A DNA stretch of 58,325 nt from a bacterium (GTDB taxonomy: Bacteria; Planctomycetota; Planctomycetia; Kolteriales; Kolteriaceae), in assembly GCA_019753235.1 (NCBI GenBank), contig JAIELF010000008.1, positions 1 through 58,325 on the forward strand. Direction: 5' to 3'. This document shows positions 26,891 through 35,404 of this stretch, in pieces; position 1 is the stretch's first letter; the number at the start of each line of letters is the position of its first letter. The notes beneath the pieces are model-generated. The model was not told the origin of the DNA and made no database searches. It worked only from the letters and a program-made list of their open reading frames with translations. The position numbers and the translations under genes are program-made.

Positions 26891-28279
26891 ATGAACGCCA
26901 GACAGCTTCGCGAACTCGGACTCCCCGATTCATTGATTCCGCTCGCGACATCGACGGTGCGCGATGTCATCGCATCGGGAGCCAAGCGAGGCCGAGAGGT
27001 CAAAGAGTTGCTTCGGCAAATCGTTGCTCAGCCCGCGTCCTATGTCGATGACGCCCATTTCGGCTCATTGGCCAAAGAGCTGACCGATCCGAAGACCGCC
27101 CCCGCGCGCAAACCGATCTCTTACCAGACATGGGGATCGCAGATCGATCGCGAGGCGCACGGCCAGATGCGAAACGCCTGCGCGGTTCCGTCCGCGGTCG
27201 CTGGCGCGCTGATGCCCGATGCGCACGTCGGCTATGGTCTGCCCATCGGCGGTGTCTTGGCCACCGAAGGAACGGTCATTCCCTATGCGGTGGGAGTCGA
27301 CATCGCGTGTCGCATGAAGCTTTCCGTCCTAGATCTTCCCGTCAGCCACTTTGTTGACAAGAGAGAACCGCTTACGCGCGCGATCGAACGTGGAACCCGA
27401 TTTGGAATCGGGTCGGCCTTCGAGCGAAAGCAGATGCACGCCGTGATGGATCAGGATTGGACCATCACCCGCATCACCCGAGAGAACAAGGACAAAGCCT
27501 GGAAGCAACTTGGCAGTTCGGGCTCGGGAAACCACTTCGTCGAGTTTGGACTGTTGACGCTGCCGACTCGGGATGAATCGCTGGGGCTCGACGCGGGGGA
27601 GTATGTCGCTCTCTTAAGTCACAGCGGAAGCCGAGGGACAGGCGCTTCGGTATGTTCGACCTATAGCGCGATCGCGCAGCGACAGTTGCCGACCGCTTTG
27701 AAGGATTTTGGTCAACTCGCTTGGTTGTCGCTCGACTCCACCGAGGGTCAAGAATACTGGCAGGCGATGAACCTGATGGGGGACTATGCTGCCGCTAATC
27801 ACGAGGTGATCCACCGCAACGTCGCCAAGGAATCCGGCGCCCGGATCATGGCGGGAGTTGAAAACCACCACAACTTCGCATGGAAGGAAGTCCATCACGG
27901 GCGAGAACTGGTGGTTCACCGCAAAGGAGCCACCCCGGCAGCGGCAGGCGTGATGGGAATCATCCCTGGGTCCATGGGTTCACCCGCTTTTGTCGTGCGT
28001 GGTAAGGGAAACCCCGCCAGCCTCGAGTCCGCCTCGCACGGGGCAGGTCGTTGCATGAGCCGAACACAGGCAAAGAACCAGTTTCGGTTCTCCGCCATTC
28101 GGCAAGACTTAGCCGCGCGCGGGATCGACGTGATCTCAGCCGGTTCGGACGAAGTACCCGGCGTCTACAAAAAGATTGAAGAGGTCATGGCCGAACAGAC
28201 GGAACTGGTCGAGACGGTCGCTCGATTCGATCCCAAGATCGTCAAAATGTGTGGCGACGATAGCCGGGCCGAGGACTGA
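26891..28279 (+). CDS. rtcB: RtcB-family RNA-splicing/RNA-repair ligase
   Basis: RtcB joins RNA ends bearing 3'-phosphate or 2',3'-cyclic phosphate to 5'-OH using GTP and Mn2+. The 462-aa product shows the family signatures in order: LMPDAHVGYGLPIGGVLAT, GVDIACRM with the metal-binding Cys, GSGNHFVEFG, LLSHSGSRGTGASV, ENHHNFAWKEVH and SHGAGRCMSR, where the His is the guanylylated residue. The Asp/Cys/His metal ligands therefore look complete. AAGGAG precedes the ATG and a strong terminator follows the gene. It is not in an operon with archease or RtcA. The N-terminal 80-residue extension before the core is typical of one RtcB subgroup. Confidence 0.94.
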   Translation: MNARQLRELGLPDSLIPLATSTVRDVIASGAKRGREVKELLRQIVAQPASYVDDAHFGSLAKELTDPKTAPARKPISYQTWGSQIDREAHGQMRNACAVPSAVAGALMPDAHVGYGLPIGGVLATEGTVIPYAVGVDIACRMKLSVLDLPVSHFVDKREPLTRAIERGTRFGIGSAFERKQMHAVMDQDWTITRITRENKDKAWKQLGSSGSGNHFVEFGLLTLPTRDESLGLDAGEYVALLSHSGSRGTGASVCSTYSAIAQRQLPTALKDFGQLAWLSLDSTEGQEYWQAMNLMGDYAAANHEVIHRNVAKESGARIMAGVENHHNFAWKEVHHGRELVVHRKGATPAAAGVMGIIPGSMGSPAFVVRGKGNPASLESASHGAGRCMSRTQAKNQFRFSAIRQDLAARGIDVISAGSDEVPGVYKKIEEVMAEQTELVETVARFDPKIVKMCGDDSRAED

Positions 28280-28291
28280 CCCGAAAGCAAG

Positions 28292-28323
28292 CGAGGTGGA
28301 CGGATTCTTTTCCGTTCACCTCG
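28292..28323 (+). terminator. Terminator hairpin downstream of rtcB
   Basis: A 13-bp stem (28292-28304 with 28311-28323, one G-T pair) has a 6-nt loop TTCTTT and is followed by TTGTGTTTTC. It lies 12 bp past the rtcB stop and could also end transcripts arriving from the minus strand. Confidence 0.85.
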
Positions 28324-28360
28324 TTGTGTTTTCGAATAGTTGATGAGGGTCAAAGCATGT

Positions 28361-28870
28361 TTAGAACGGGACCGCAAACCCGCCGAAACCGCCGCCAATG
28401 ATGAAGTTTCCGAACCCACCCCCCGTCGGCGAATTGGAGCCAGCAGTGATCCCTAATGGCACCGGACGATTGCGCCTCGCGATGAATTGGTAATCGTAAT
28501 ACGGGTCGAGGCGATTGAACATCGGGCTGCCAAAGTGGGCGTCGCCGAAAACCGCGGTGCCGCGCCGGCTGCGGCGGATGTCATCGGGGCTGGCATTGGG
28601 TGAGTAAGGATCGACTGGATTCAAAATCTGATCGATCTGCCGTTGCTGAACCCGCCGATTTCGTTCGATGTCAGAGCGTTGATTGACAAACTGACGTTGA
28701 ATCTGCATGAGCTGCTGCTGTTGTCGAAGCCGAGCTTGGTTTCGGATCTGTTGCTGGTAGATCATGAGGGCGCCCTGCTGCTGCGGGCTGAAGACGCCAA
28801 TTTGCGCCCACGAGATATTGGGCACAATCAACACACCCGCCACGATCAGCCCAATCACACCGTGCCTCAT
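28361..28870 (-). CDS. Secreted Gln/Arg-rich protein of unknown function
   Basis: The 169-aa product has a signal peptide (MRHGVIGLIVAGVLIVPNIS, cleavage near SWA). A coiled-coil-like, very Gln/Arg-rich segment covers residues about 28-85. A Tyr/Pro-rich stretch and a glycine-rich tail (FGNFIIGGGFGGFAVPF) complete it. AAGGAGTGG precedes the ATG. I recognise no domain. It is presumably exported and might be surface- or cell-wall-associated. It is separated by about 200 bp from the polysaccharide-export gene on the same strand, so it could be transcribed with it, though a link is only suggestive. Confidence 0.7.
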   Translation of the reverse strand: MRHGVIGLIVAGVLIVPNISWAQIGVFSPQQQGALMIYQQQIRNQARLRQQQQLMQIQRQFVNQRSDIERNRRVQQRQIDQILNPVDPYSPNASPDDIRRSRRGTAVFGDAHFGSPMFNRLDPYYDYQFIARRNRPVPLGITAGSNSPTGGGFGNFIIGGGFGGFAVPF

Positions 28871-29066
28871 GGCTTACCACTCCTTGTTTCGTCGATCGGC
28901 CAGCCTCTACTGGTCAGCCTTGATCGGGGGACGACCGTTGGGTCATGGTCTTTCATCGTCCCAATCGCCGCCTGCTTCTGGAACTATAACAGAGGAAACA
29001 GGCTCGCGATCAACACCGATGAGCGGCCCGATCGTGACGAGCCACCCATCCTCAATTCTCACCGGG

Positions 29067-29855
29067 TTATCGGCGGAAGGTGTTGTAGTTGATCGTGCTA
29101 ATTCGAACCAAGTTGGCGAACCCGAAGACTCGTTCCACCGGCGTCAGGAAGTTATCCAGGAAGACGGCGGCTTCGAACCCGACGGTCGAGGGAACAACCA
29201 AGCGGTCGCCCGGCAAAATCTGGTAGTTGGTCGTCGTATCGCCGCAGTTGATGATGGCCGAGTAATCGACAGGAAGGACGATGTCGCAACCACATTCTGG
29301 CGTCGGTCGGACCAGTCGGATGTCGCACTTATTCGTGAAGTTCGTAACGCCGCCAGCCAGCATGATCGCATCGAGAACCGTTTCGTTGCCGGTCCATGGA
29401 ACTCGGCCCGGTTGAACGACCTGTCCGACGACGTAGAAGACCTTGCTGTTAAACGCGGCCATATCCACGTGGACACGTGGATTCTTGACGTAGTGCCGAA
29501 GTCGCTCTTCGATCTTTGCCTCGATCTCCGACAGCGTCAGCCCCGCCACGTGGAGATCGCCGTAGAAGCCCAGGTTGATCGTCCCATCGGGCCGAACCAG
29601 CTTCTCGCCGACTAGCGGCTGCGTCGGCAGGGTGTTAAGCCCTTCGACGTAGATGATATCTGGTGGCTCGACCACGTATTCGGGACCCGACACTTTGTCG
29701 AGTTCCCGTGGGACAGCGTCGGTCTTGCAAACATCCATCGCCTGGCAAGGCTTATGGAAGCAAGCAAAACATTTAAAGCAGCCGGTGCTTCCCATCGACA
29801 GGGCCGCCATGAATGCGGCAAGTGCACCCCGTCGCACAAGTGCTAAGGCTCTCAT
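29067..29855 (-). CDS. Polysaccharide biosynthesis/export lipoprotein (Wza-like)
   Basis: The 262-aa product is a Wza/Poly_export family protein that helps move exopolysaccharide across the outer membrane. It has a lipoprotein signal with the lipobox GSTGC (Cys about residue 25), a Cys-rich segment, the Poly_export domain (EYVVEPPDIIYVEGL, VRPDGTINLGFYGD, EIEAKIEERL) and a SLBB-like part (FYVVGQVVQPGRVPWTGNET). The ATG at 29855 sits after a GGGGACAGG ribosome-binding stretch. An in-frame GTG-like start at 29888 gives 11 more residues. It is shorter than full-length Wza (about 380 aa) and lacks the C-terminal helix domain. Partner polysaccharide genes are not adjacent. Confidence 0.9.
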   Translation of the reverse strand: MRALALVRRGALAAFMAALSMGSTGCFKCFACFHKPCQAMDVCKTDAVPRELDKVSGPEYVVEPPDIIYVEGLNTLPTQPLVGEKLVRPDGTINLGFYGDLHVAGLTLSEIEAKIEERLRHYVKNPRVHVDMAAFNSKVFYVVGQVVQPGRVPWTGNETVLDAIMLAGGVTNFTNKCDIRLVRPTPECGCDIVLPVDYSAIINCGDTTTNYQILPGDRLVVPSTVGFEAAVFLDNFLTPVERVFGFANLVRISTINYNTFRR

Positions 29856-30092
29856 GAACCTGTCCCCTTCCCGATTCAACACGACCATACTGGGTGATTG
29901 GGCCGGTTCTGCCGATTGACAGAGATTCGCGGCCTTCGCGACCCGTAGGAGTTATCGGAAATACAGGGAGGAGACTTTGATTCGAAAAGGGGTGAAAGAT
30001 CGAAAAGTTCGGCATGACACAAAGAAGCGGCAGCTTCGGCAAAGAAGGTTGCTTGGTCGCAGACTCTCCAAATTAACTCTCGAGGACCACCA

Positions 30093-30179
30093 ACCTTCTC
30101 AATCCTTCGCCGGCGCGACTCGGCGAACGAGTCTTTCGCTGATGCAAACTGGCGAACTAGTCTTTCGCCGGTGCCAGCT
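30093..30179 (-). repeat. Three degenerate 29-bp tandem repeats at the 3' end of nadA
   Basis: Units at 30122-30150 and 30151-30179 differ at 5 of 29 positions and share GGCGAAC-AGTCTTTCGC. A third unit, 30093-30121, matches well only over its second half. The last unit overlaps the final codons of nadA (LKLAPAKD), so the array looks like copies of the gene end extending downstream. Confidence 0.6.
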
Positions 30180-31290
30180 TCAACATTCGGTCGAGGGCGA
30201 CCAGTGCCCATTCGCGGATCTGCTGCGGAACGCGAATCTCGTTCACGACTCGGCCCTCGGCGAGATTCTCCATCGTCCAGCAGAGATGAGGCGGATCGAT
30301 GCGGTACATCGTCGCGCACATGCAGACCATCGATGAAAGAAAATGGACCGTCTTATCGGGGTTCTCGTCTTTCAAACGGTTGACCAAATGAAGTTCGGTC
30401 CCGATCGCCCATTTGGATCCAGGAGGGGATTTCTCGACCGTCTGGATGATGTACTCGGTGCTTCCGACCAAGTCGGCCAGGTCGACAACTTCCATGGGGC
30501 ACTCGGGATGAACGAGGATTTTCACTTGAGGATCTCGTTCTCGAAAGAGCTTCACGTGCGACGTGTTGAACATCTGATGAACGCTGCAGTGCCCGCGCCA
30601 CAAGAGAACCTTAGCTTTCCGTAGAACCTCGGGCGTGTTCCCGCCCAACGGCTTGTGAGGATCCCAGACGGCCATTTCATCGAGGGCGATCCCCATCCTC
30701 TTCGCGGTGTTTCTCCCCAGATGTTGATCGGGGAAAAAGAGGACTCGCGGCCGTTGACCAAACGCCCAACGCAAGACTCGCTCGGCGTTGCCGCTGGTGC
30801 AGACTGTTCCTTCATGTTCGCCACAAAACGCCTTCAGCGCTGCCGTCGAATTGATGTAAGTGATCGGCGTGTAGTCCGCCGGCGAAACATACTCGGCCAT
30901 TTCCTCCCAACAAGCTTCCACTTGATCGATGTCCGCCATGTCGGCCATCGAGCAGCCGGCGGCCATGTCGGGCAAAATGACGGTCACACTCGGATTCGTC
31001 AAAATGTCGGCCGTCTCGGCCATGAAATGCACACCGCAAAAGATCAGGTACTCAACATCACGGGCCGCGGCCGCCTGTTGACTTAGCTTCAAACTATCGC
31101 CCCGCAGGTCGGCAAAAGCGATTACCTCATCCTTCTGATAGTGATGCCCAAGAACCAGAAGACGATCTCCCAGCGTCCGGCGTGCTTTGCCGATCCTCTC
31201 GGTCAATTCCACCATGGGCAGATTCTGGTATCGCTCGAAAGGAATGATCGATTCGCCGCGTGGATTGGCCAAAAGATCAACGCTCATCAT
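30157..31290 (-). CDS. nadA: Quinolinate synthase NadA
   Basis: NadA condenses iminoaspartate with dihydroxyacetone phosphate to quinolinate, the first ring of de novo NAD synthesis, using a 4Fe-4S cluster. The 377-aa product shows GHHYQKDEVIAFADLRGDSL near the N terminus and the three cluster cysteines in LIFCGVHFMAE, the GTVCTSGN segment and MVCMCATMYRIDP. The FFPDQHLGRNTA and HPECP motifs are also present. I chose the ATG at 31290 (AAGGA 6 nt upstream) over the longer frame to 31374. No nadB or nadC is nearby. The gene end carries a short tandem repeat, and a tiny ORF overlaps its start. Confidence 0.96.
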   Translation of the reverse strand: MMSVDLLANPRGESIIPFERYQNLPMVELTERIGKARRTLGDRLLVLGHHYQKDEVIAFADLRGDSLKLSQQAAAARDVEYLIFCGVHFMAETADILTNPSVTVILPDMAAGCSMADMADIDQVEACWEEMAEYVSPADYTPITYINSTAALKAFCGEHEGTVCTSGNAERVLRWAFGQRPRVLFFPDQHLGRNTAKRMGIALDEMAVWDPHKPLGGNTPEVLRKAKVLLWRGHCSVHQMFNTSHVKLFRERDPQVKILVHPECPMEVVDLADLVGSTEYIIQTVEKSPPGSKWAIGTELHLVNRLKDENPDKTVHFLSSMVCMCATMYRIDPPHLCWTMENLAEGRVVNEIRVPQQIREWALVALDRMLKLAPAKD

Positions 31291-31462
31291 CGTAATCCTT
31301 TCCGTCGCCGCGTCCCGCCAAGGACGCTCGGAGGGCCGCGGACGAACTGGCTCTCCGCTGCGTAGACATTTCATTTATCGTAGGATCGGCCGCGAGATGG
31401 AAAAAGAAACCATCGTCAGGAAAGAGAATCACGAAGAGAAGGATCACTCCCGCAACGAACAA
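31277..31462 (-). CDS. Possible small hydrophobic ORF overlapping the nadA start
   Basis: A 61-codon frame with a TTG or internal GTG start encodes a hydrophobic N terminus (FVAGVILLFVILFPDDGFFF) followed by a charged tail, and its TGA lies 14 bp inside the nadA coding sequence. The composition looks membrane-like, and the overlap would suit translational coupling. The ribosome-binding site is weak and I recognise no family, so this is only a possibility. Confidence 0.25.
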   Translation of the reverse strand: MFVAGVILLFVILFPDDGFFFHLAADPTINEMSTQRRASSSAALRASLAGRGDGKDYDDER

Positions 31463-31587
31463 CGTCCCATTTTTAGAGCACTCTGACGACTTGCCGGAGT
31501 GAATAAGGAGTGACCATTCGGGATCGGATCAGCCCCGTCGGTCGGCTTGGGCACCGTTTTTTACTCGAACATCTGCACGAGAGGGGA

Positions 31588-32778
31588 TTACTCTTGCCCG
31601 TCGTGGATCATCGGCTCGAGGACTTTGGTGTTCCGTTCGATCGCGATGATGATGGTCCGTTCCTCGATCCCGTCGTTCGTCGAGGCGGTTGCCGGCAGAA
31701 TCTGCCGACCGTCCGGAAGACCAAATCGAAGCGTGAAACTGCCATCTTTCCGAAGCTGAACCGGTTCGCCATGAACAGAGACGCGGGCATCGGAAACCGT
31801 TCTTCCGTGCACGATCAGCTCGGCATCAATATCGAAATGGAATCGGCCTCGGCGGGCGGGGCCAAGCGCTCCTGATCCGTAACTAGATAAGCTGCCTGCC
31901 GACATCGGTCTGCCAAACCGCTCTTCGAAGAACTTCTGGAGCGTCTCGGAATTGTTGTAAGGATCGGACCCCCCCGACATGGCAAAGATGCGATCGCAGT
32001 CGTCGCGAACGCTTGACCAATGGCCATCGGTGCTATCGCTGGAACCTGGCTTGGGAGGTGTCACCACGTTGGAACGAGCCAGCACAAAGACTCTCCCGCG
32101 CGACGTGGCGTAACCGACATCGACGCGATAGGAGCGGACGGTGCCATCAAGAGGAATGTACCAGTTATTGACGCCGCCGTGAATTTCGATGTCGCTGATG
32201 ATCGACTCGGACGAGCTAGTGGTATCTTCCGACGAGACATCGAGCAGCCTTAAAACCGGGCGGGCCTGATACCAGTCCGGGCCCAGGGCTGCTTCTGTAC
32301 GCTGAATTGATTCGTCGGAGATCTCCCAGAAGACGTGAAGCCAAAAGGCGTCTCGGACCATCACGACAATGCGATCGGCATCTCGCGATCGCGCTCCTCG
32401 GAGCTTCTTCTTCTCAAGGATCAACTCTTCCCGGAGCATCTTTTTCTGCTGAGCCGTTCGCCGAGCAGCAATCGGGACTCGCGAAACGGTTGGTTGATCG
32501 GCACCCTTCGAAGCGCCGCGACCCGCGGGTTTCTTTTCCGAGACAATCGCTACCGGTTTCTTTACAGGCAATGGTTTCGCCGATGTCGCTTTCGCCACCG
32601 TCCGTTGTTTGGCAGGAGCTTTTGCCGAAGCCTTTTTGGCGGGGGAAACCTTCTTGACCTTGGTCACGGGACCATTCTCTGAGGAAGACTTTCCCTTGGA
32701 GCGCCGAGAGAGGGGTTCGTGAGCGGAGGTCGATGTCCTCTTTTTCGATTTGGACGCCGATGCGGTATTCATCGCCAT
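31588..32778 (-). CDS. DUF4912-type protein with basic N-terminal tail
   Basis: The 396-aa protein starts with a long Lys/Ala/Pro/Ser-rich, histone-H1-like segment (residues about 5-100, for example KKASAKAPAKQ). A folded region resembling DUF4912 follows, with DRIVVMVRDAFWLHVFWEIS, the WYIPL segment and DVGYATSRGRVFVLARSNVV. The C-terminal third carries ARRGRFHFDIDAELIVHGRT and a second beta-rich region. The basic tail suggests nucleic-acid or polyanion binding, but the function of the domain is not known to me. Two closely spaced ATGs exist at 32778 and 32772, neither with a good ribosome-binding site. It is divergent from the ATP synthase operon. Confidence 0.75.
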   Translation of the reverse strand: MAMNTASASKSKKRTSTSAHEPLSRRSKGKSSSENGPVTKVKKVSPAKKASAKAPAKQRTVAKATSAKPLPVKKPVAIVSEKKPAGRGASKGADQPTVSRVPIAARRTAQQKKMLREELILEKKKLRGARSRDADRIVVMVRDAFWLHVFWEISDESIQRTEAALGPDWYQARPVLRLLDVSSEDTTSSSESIISDIEIHGGVNNWYIPLDGTVRSYRVDVGYATSRGRVFVLARSNVVTPPKPGSSDSTDGHWSSVRDDCDRIFAMSGGSDPYNNSETLQKFFEERFGRPMSAGSLSSYGSGALGPARRGRFHFDIDAELIVHGRTVSDARVSVHGEPVQLRKDGSFTLRFGLPDGRQILPATASTNDGIEERTIIIAIERNTKVLEPMIHDGQE

Positions 32779-33189
32779 AGGGGGGAAACTCCGACGAAAG
32801 CCACAGCTGCGAATAGGTCGCCGAGCGCTCGTCCCGTCCTTGGCACGACCTGCCCACCAATCAATCCAATCCCTTAGGATACCAATACTTGATACGGGTT
32901 ACTCAAACCTCCGCCGTGCAAGTTTCAACAAAAGCTTTGGGAGGTTAAGACCTGTTCATGCATCAATTCCTACGGATTTCCTAACACAACACCAACACTT
33001 CCCCGCGTGACACCTGTTTAAGGCTCTGCTCCACCGCCTGCTTTCCCCTAAAGACTGATACCGTAGAAATAAACGGCGAACTTTGCCGCGCCCTCCGGAA
33101 CAGTGCGCAGGCCGGCTCAACGACATCGAGGTAGGTCGCGGTCGATCAGGATGAGGATTTGTTGGATTGAGAAAAAAGAGGGCGAGCTG
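32779..33189. other. Divergent intergenic region before the atp operon
   Basis: This 411-bp region must contain the promoter of the ATP synthase operon and that of the divergent DUF4912-type gene. It is somewhat AT-richer than the flanks. I could not pick a promoter with confidence and found no ORF or RNA gene with support. Confidence 0.5.
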
Positions 33190-33426
33190 ATGGACAAAAG
33201 TCGCCGTCCTGGCACCGGCAAGCCGTTGGCAGGGCTGTCAGCGATGTACATGATCACGCAGTTTTCCTGGCAGGTGGCGGCAAGTCTGTTGATCGGGCTG
33301 GCGATCGATCGTTTTCTGGACACCTCGCCTTGGGGGATCCTCATTCTTTCGATGCTGGGGCTGATCGGGGCAGTCGTCGGACTCATTCGCGCAGGCCTTC
33401 AAGCATTGGAAAAGAACCGTCGATGA
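33190..33426 (+). CDS. AtpZ/AtpI-like accessory protein of ATP synthase
   Basis: This 78-aa protein has two membrane helices (about residues 18-38 and 45-68) with the pattern FSWQVAASLLIGLAIDRFLD and PWGILILSMLGLIGAVVGL, typical of AtpZ/AtpI proteins encoded at the front of F-type ATP synthase operons. These help assemble the c ring or transport Mg2+/Ca2+. The ATG at 33190 has GAGG upstream; the open frame to 33103 is not supported. Its TGA overlaps the next ATG by 4 bp (ATGA), so it is coupled with the downstream gene. Confidence 0.85.
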   Translation: MDKSRRPGTGKPLAGLSAMYMITQFSWQVAASLLIGLAIDRFLDTSPWGILILSMLGLIGAVVGLIRAGLQALEKNRR

Positions 33427-33839
33427 TCGCGATCTTCCTGTTTGGTTGGCTCACCGCATTTCTGACGAGTACCCTGCTTGTCCAACAAACGCTTGGCTCT
33501 GATGAAGCGTTTCGTCTTGCGCTGGCTTGGTCGGCCAACCTGCCGGGCAGCTTGGCCAGCTTAATTTTGGTGGAGAAGAGTCGACCTTTGCCCCCAGCCG
33601 ATCGCACGACCATGATCGCGGCTGGCCATCCGCTTCGCCTTCTGGTCGCGCTGGCGATCGCACTCGTCTATTGGTGCGTCATTTTGTCAGAATCGTCAGC
33701 TAGCTTCTGGGGGTGGTTCGTCATAACGTATGCCCTGACGTTGGCCGGGGATGTAGGGCTAACGCTGCGGGCTATTCGAGCGGATTTTTTTTCTTCGCCC
33801 CCTACGAGGCCGGCCGTCGATCGACGCGCGGACTCTTAG
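33423..33839 (+). CDS. Membrane protein in the atp operon (AtpI-position)
   Basis: The 138-aa product has four hydrophobic helices and sits between the AtpZ-like gene and atpB. This position is often held by an AtpI/AtpR-type assembly protein. I see no strict family motif, so the AtpI link rests on topology and place. It starts at ATG 33423 inside the previous stop. The C-terminal tail is short, basic and soluble. It probably helps assemble the Fo sector. Confidence 0.7.
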   Translation: MIAIFLFGWLTAFLTSTLLVQQTLGSDEAFRLALAWSANLPGSLASLILVEKSRPLPPADRTTMIAAGHPLRLLVALAIALVYWCVILSESSASFWGWFVITYALTLAGDVGLTLRAIRADFFSSPPTRPAVDRRADS

Positions 33840-33912
33840 GAGATCGGCAGAAACTATTTCGCTAACTCGCGTTTCGATCGTCAACCATACTCTCGCTGGG
33901 AAAGAAGACCGG

Positions 33913-34746
33913 ATGGCAGGGGAAAATCCTCTCCAAGATCCGATGGCTCACACCATCGACTCCGACTTTCTCCATCTCCCTCGTGAGACCTCCTTCAACA
34001 TTCACGATTGGACGGGTCAGTATCTCGGCAGTGCCTTATCTTGGGCTGGGATTCATGGACTCACCAAGTACATGGCGCTCGAGCTCTTCGCTGTCGTTCT
34101 GCTGCTGGCCTTGCTGATTCCAATGGCCGCCCGCGTTTTGAAGCTCGGCTATCCCAAAGGTCTGCTGGCCAACGCCGTCGAAGCGATTTGTCTATTTATT
34201 CGAGATAATGCCGTCGTGCCGGCGATCGGCGAGAAAGACGCCCCGCGCTACTTGCCCTATCTCTGGACCCTGTTTTTCTTCATTCTCGTCAACAATCTTT
34301 TAGGTCTGGTTCCGTTTCTCGGCTCCGCGACGGCGGCTTTAGGAACGACGACCGCGCTCGCCCTTTGCTCGGCCGTGCTGATCCATGGTTCGGGGGTCGC
34401 TGAAAATGGTGCGGTCGGTTATGCCAAATCCATCGTGCCGCATGTACCGTTGCCGATTTACATCCTGATGTTGCCCATCGAAATCATTGGTCACCTTCAG
34501 AAGCCGATCATCTTGGCCTTTCGACTCTTCGTCAACATGACGGCGGGCCACACGTTGCTGTTCGTCTTAATGTGTTTCATTGCCGCCACCGGGCCGAGCC
34601 TGTTGAATCTTCTGGTGACGCCGTTGAGTTTGTCGGGCGTGGTGGTGTTTAGTTTGCTTGAGATTCTCGTGGCCTTCTTGCAAGCGTACGTGTTTACGTT
34701 CCTGTCGGCGATCTTCATCGGGGCGGCTCTCCATCCGCACCATTGA
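33913..34746 (+). CDS. atpB: ATP synthase Fo subunit a
   Basis: Subunit a forms the proton half-channels beside the c ring in the inner membrane. The 277-aa protein has five or six membrane helices. The key helix carries the essential arginine in KPIILAFRLFVNMTAGHTLL, with the expected Asn and His nearby. The N-terminal 45 residues are soluble, with HIHDWTG-type features seen in family members (FNIHDWTGQYLGSALSW). YLPYLWTLFFFILVNNLLGLVP is the other clear family segment, cited here by its Asn-Asn-Leu-Leu core. It is 73 bp after the membrane accessory gene and 122 bp before atpE. Confidence 0.97.
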   Translation: MAGENPLQDPMAHTIDSDFLHLPRETSFNIHDWTGQYLGSALSWAGIHGLTKYMALELFAVVLLLALLIPMAARVLKLGYPKGLLANAVEAICLFIRDNAVVPAIGEKDAPRYLPYLWTLFFFILVNNLLGLVPFLGSATAALGTTTALALCSAVLIHGSGVAENGAVGYAKSIVPHVPLPIYILMLPIEIIGHLQKPIILAFRLFVNMTAGHTLLFVLMCFIAATGPSLLNLLVTPLSLSGVVVFSLLEILVAFLQAYVFTFLSAIFIGAALHPHH

Positions 34747-34868
34747 GAAAGTGCCATCGCAGGACCGTAGGTCGTCGACTTCGGGTCGGGCCGATACAGG
34801 GTCGGAGAAAATTGACTAACCGAGCCGGCACCGCTGGGTTGTGCCGTTGTTCATGAAGGAGTTCTTCC

Positions 34869-35216
34869 GTGCGGAAGCTTGTTGAAGTCGCTCTTGTGGC
34901 ATTGGTGATTTGTTTTGTAACCGTTGGCCCGGCCGCCGCCTGGCAAGAGGCCGCTGCCCCGGCTGGGGAGAAGACGGTTACCTCGGGAACGTCGTTCGGC
35001 GTTGGCCTGGGGGCGGGTCTCGGAGCGGGTCTTTCCGTGATTGGGACAGGCCTGGGGATCGGCCTGATCGCCAGCAAGACGGTCGAAAGCGTCGCTCGTC
35101 AGCCCGAAGTGGCCGGCACCGTTCAGGGCCTCATGCTCATCAGTGCCGCCCTCATCGAAGGTCTCGCGCTGTTCGGCGTGGTTGTCAGCTTCCTCGTCAT
35201 GATTCTCGGCAAGTAA
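34869..35216 (+). CDS. atpE: ATP synthase Fo subunit c with N-terminal signal-like extension
   Basis: Subunit c forms the proton-driven rotor ring. The 115-aa product is longer than the usual 70-90 aa. It begins with a signal-peptide-like segment (MRKLVEVALVALVICFVTVG, possible cleavage after AAA) and a short linker, then the hairpin. Helix 1 is Gly-rich (GVGLGAGLGAGLSVIGTG), the polar loop is SVARQPE, and helix 2 carries the ion-binding carboxylate E97 (ISAALIEGLALFG). Helix 1 has Ile where sodium-type c subunits have Gln, and E97 is followed by Gly instead of Ser or Thr, so a proton is the likely ion. The start is a GTG. Confidence 0.94.
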   Translation: MRKLVEVALVALVICFVTVGPAAAWQEAAAPAGEKTVTSGTSFGVGLGAGLGAGLSVIGTGLGIGLIASKTVESVARQPEVAGTVQGLMLISAALIEGLALFGVVVSFLVMILGK

Positions 35217-35404
35217 GTCGCCGAAGAAACGTCGGCCGAACAGGGGTCGGGATGAATCCTCTTGAGGATTCCCCTCCTCCTTCAGATTGGCTGAGGGTGC
35301 CTCGGTGGCTTGAACGCCAAGATGGACTGGGAACCGGGATAACGTCGATGGTCGCATCGAGCAGGAGAATGATGATGGCCGAGGAAGGTGCCAAAGGAGG
35401 GACG

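Noticed and set aside
29977..30336. Plus-strand ORF of 119 codons antisense to nadA
   Set aside because: It has a very basic composition without a recognisable fold, and most of its length is antisense to nadA.
34869..35216. Sodium-type c subunit
   Set aside because: Helix 1 lacks the Gln and the Glu is not followed by Ser/Thr, so the sodium-ligand pattern is missing; proton use is more likely.
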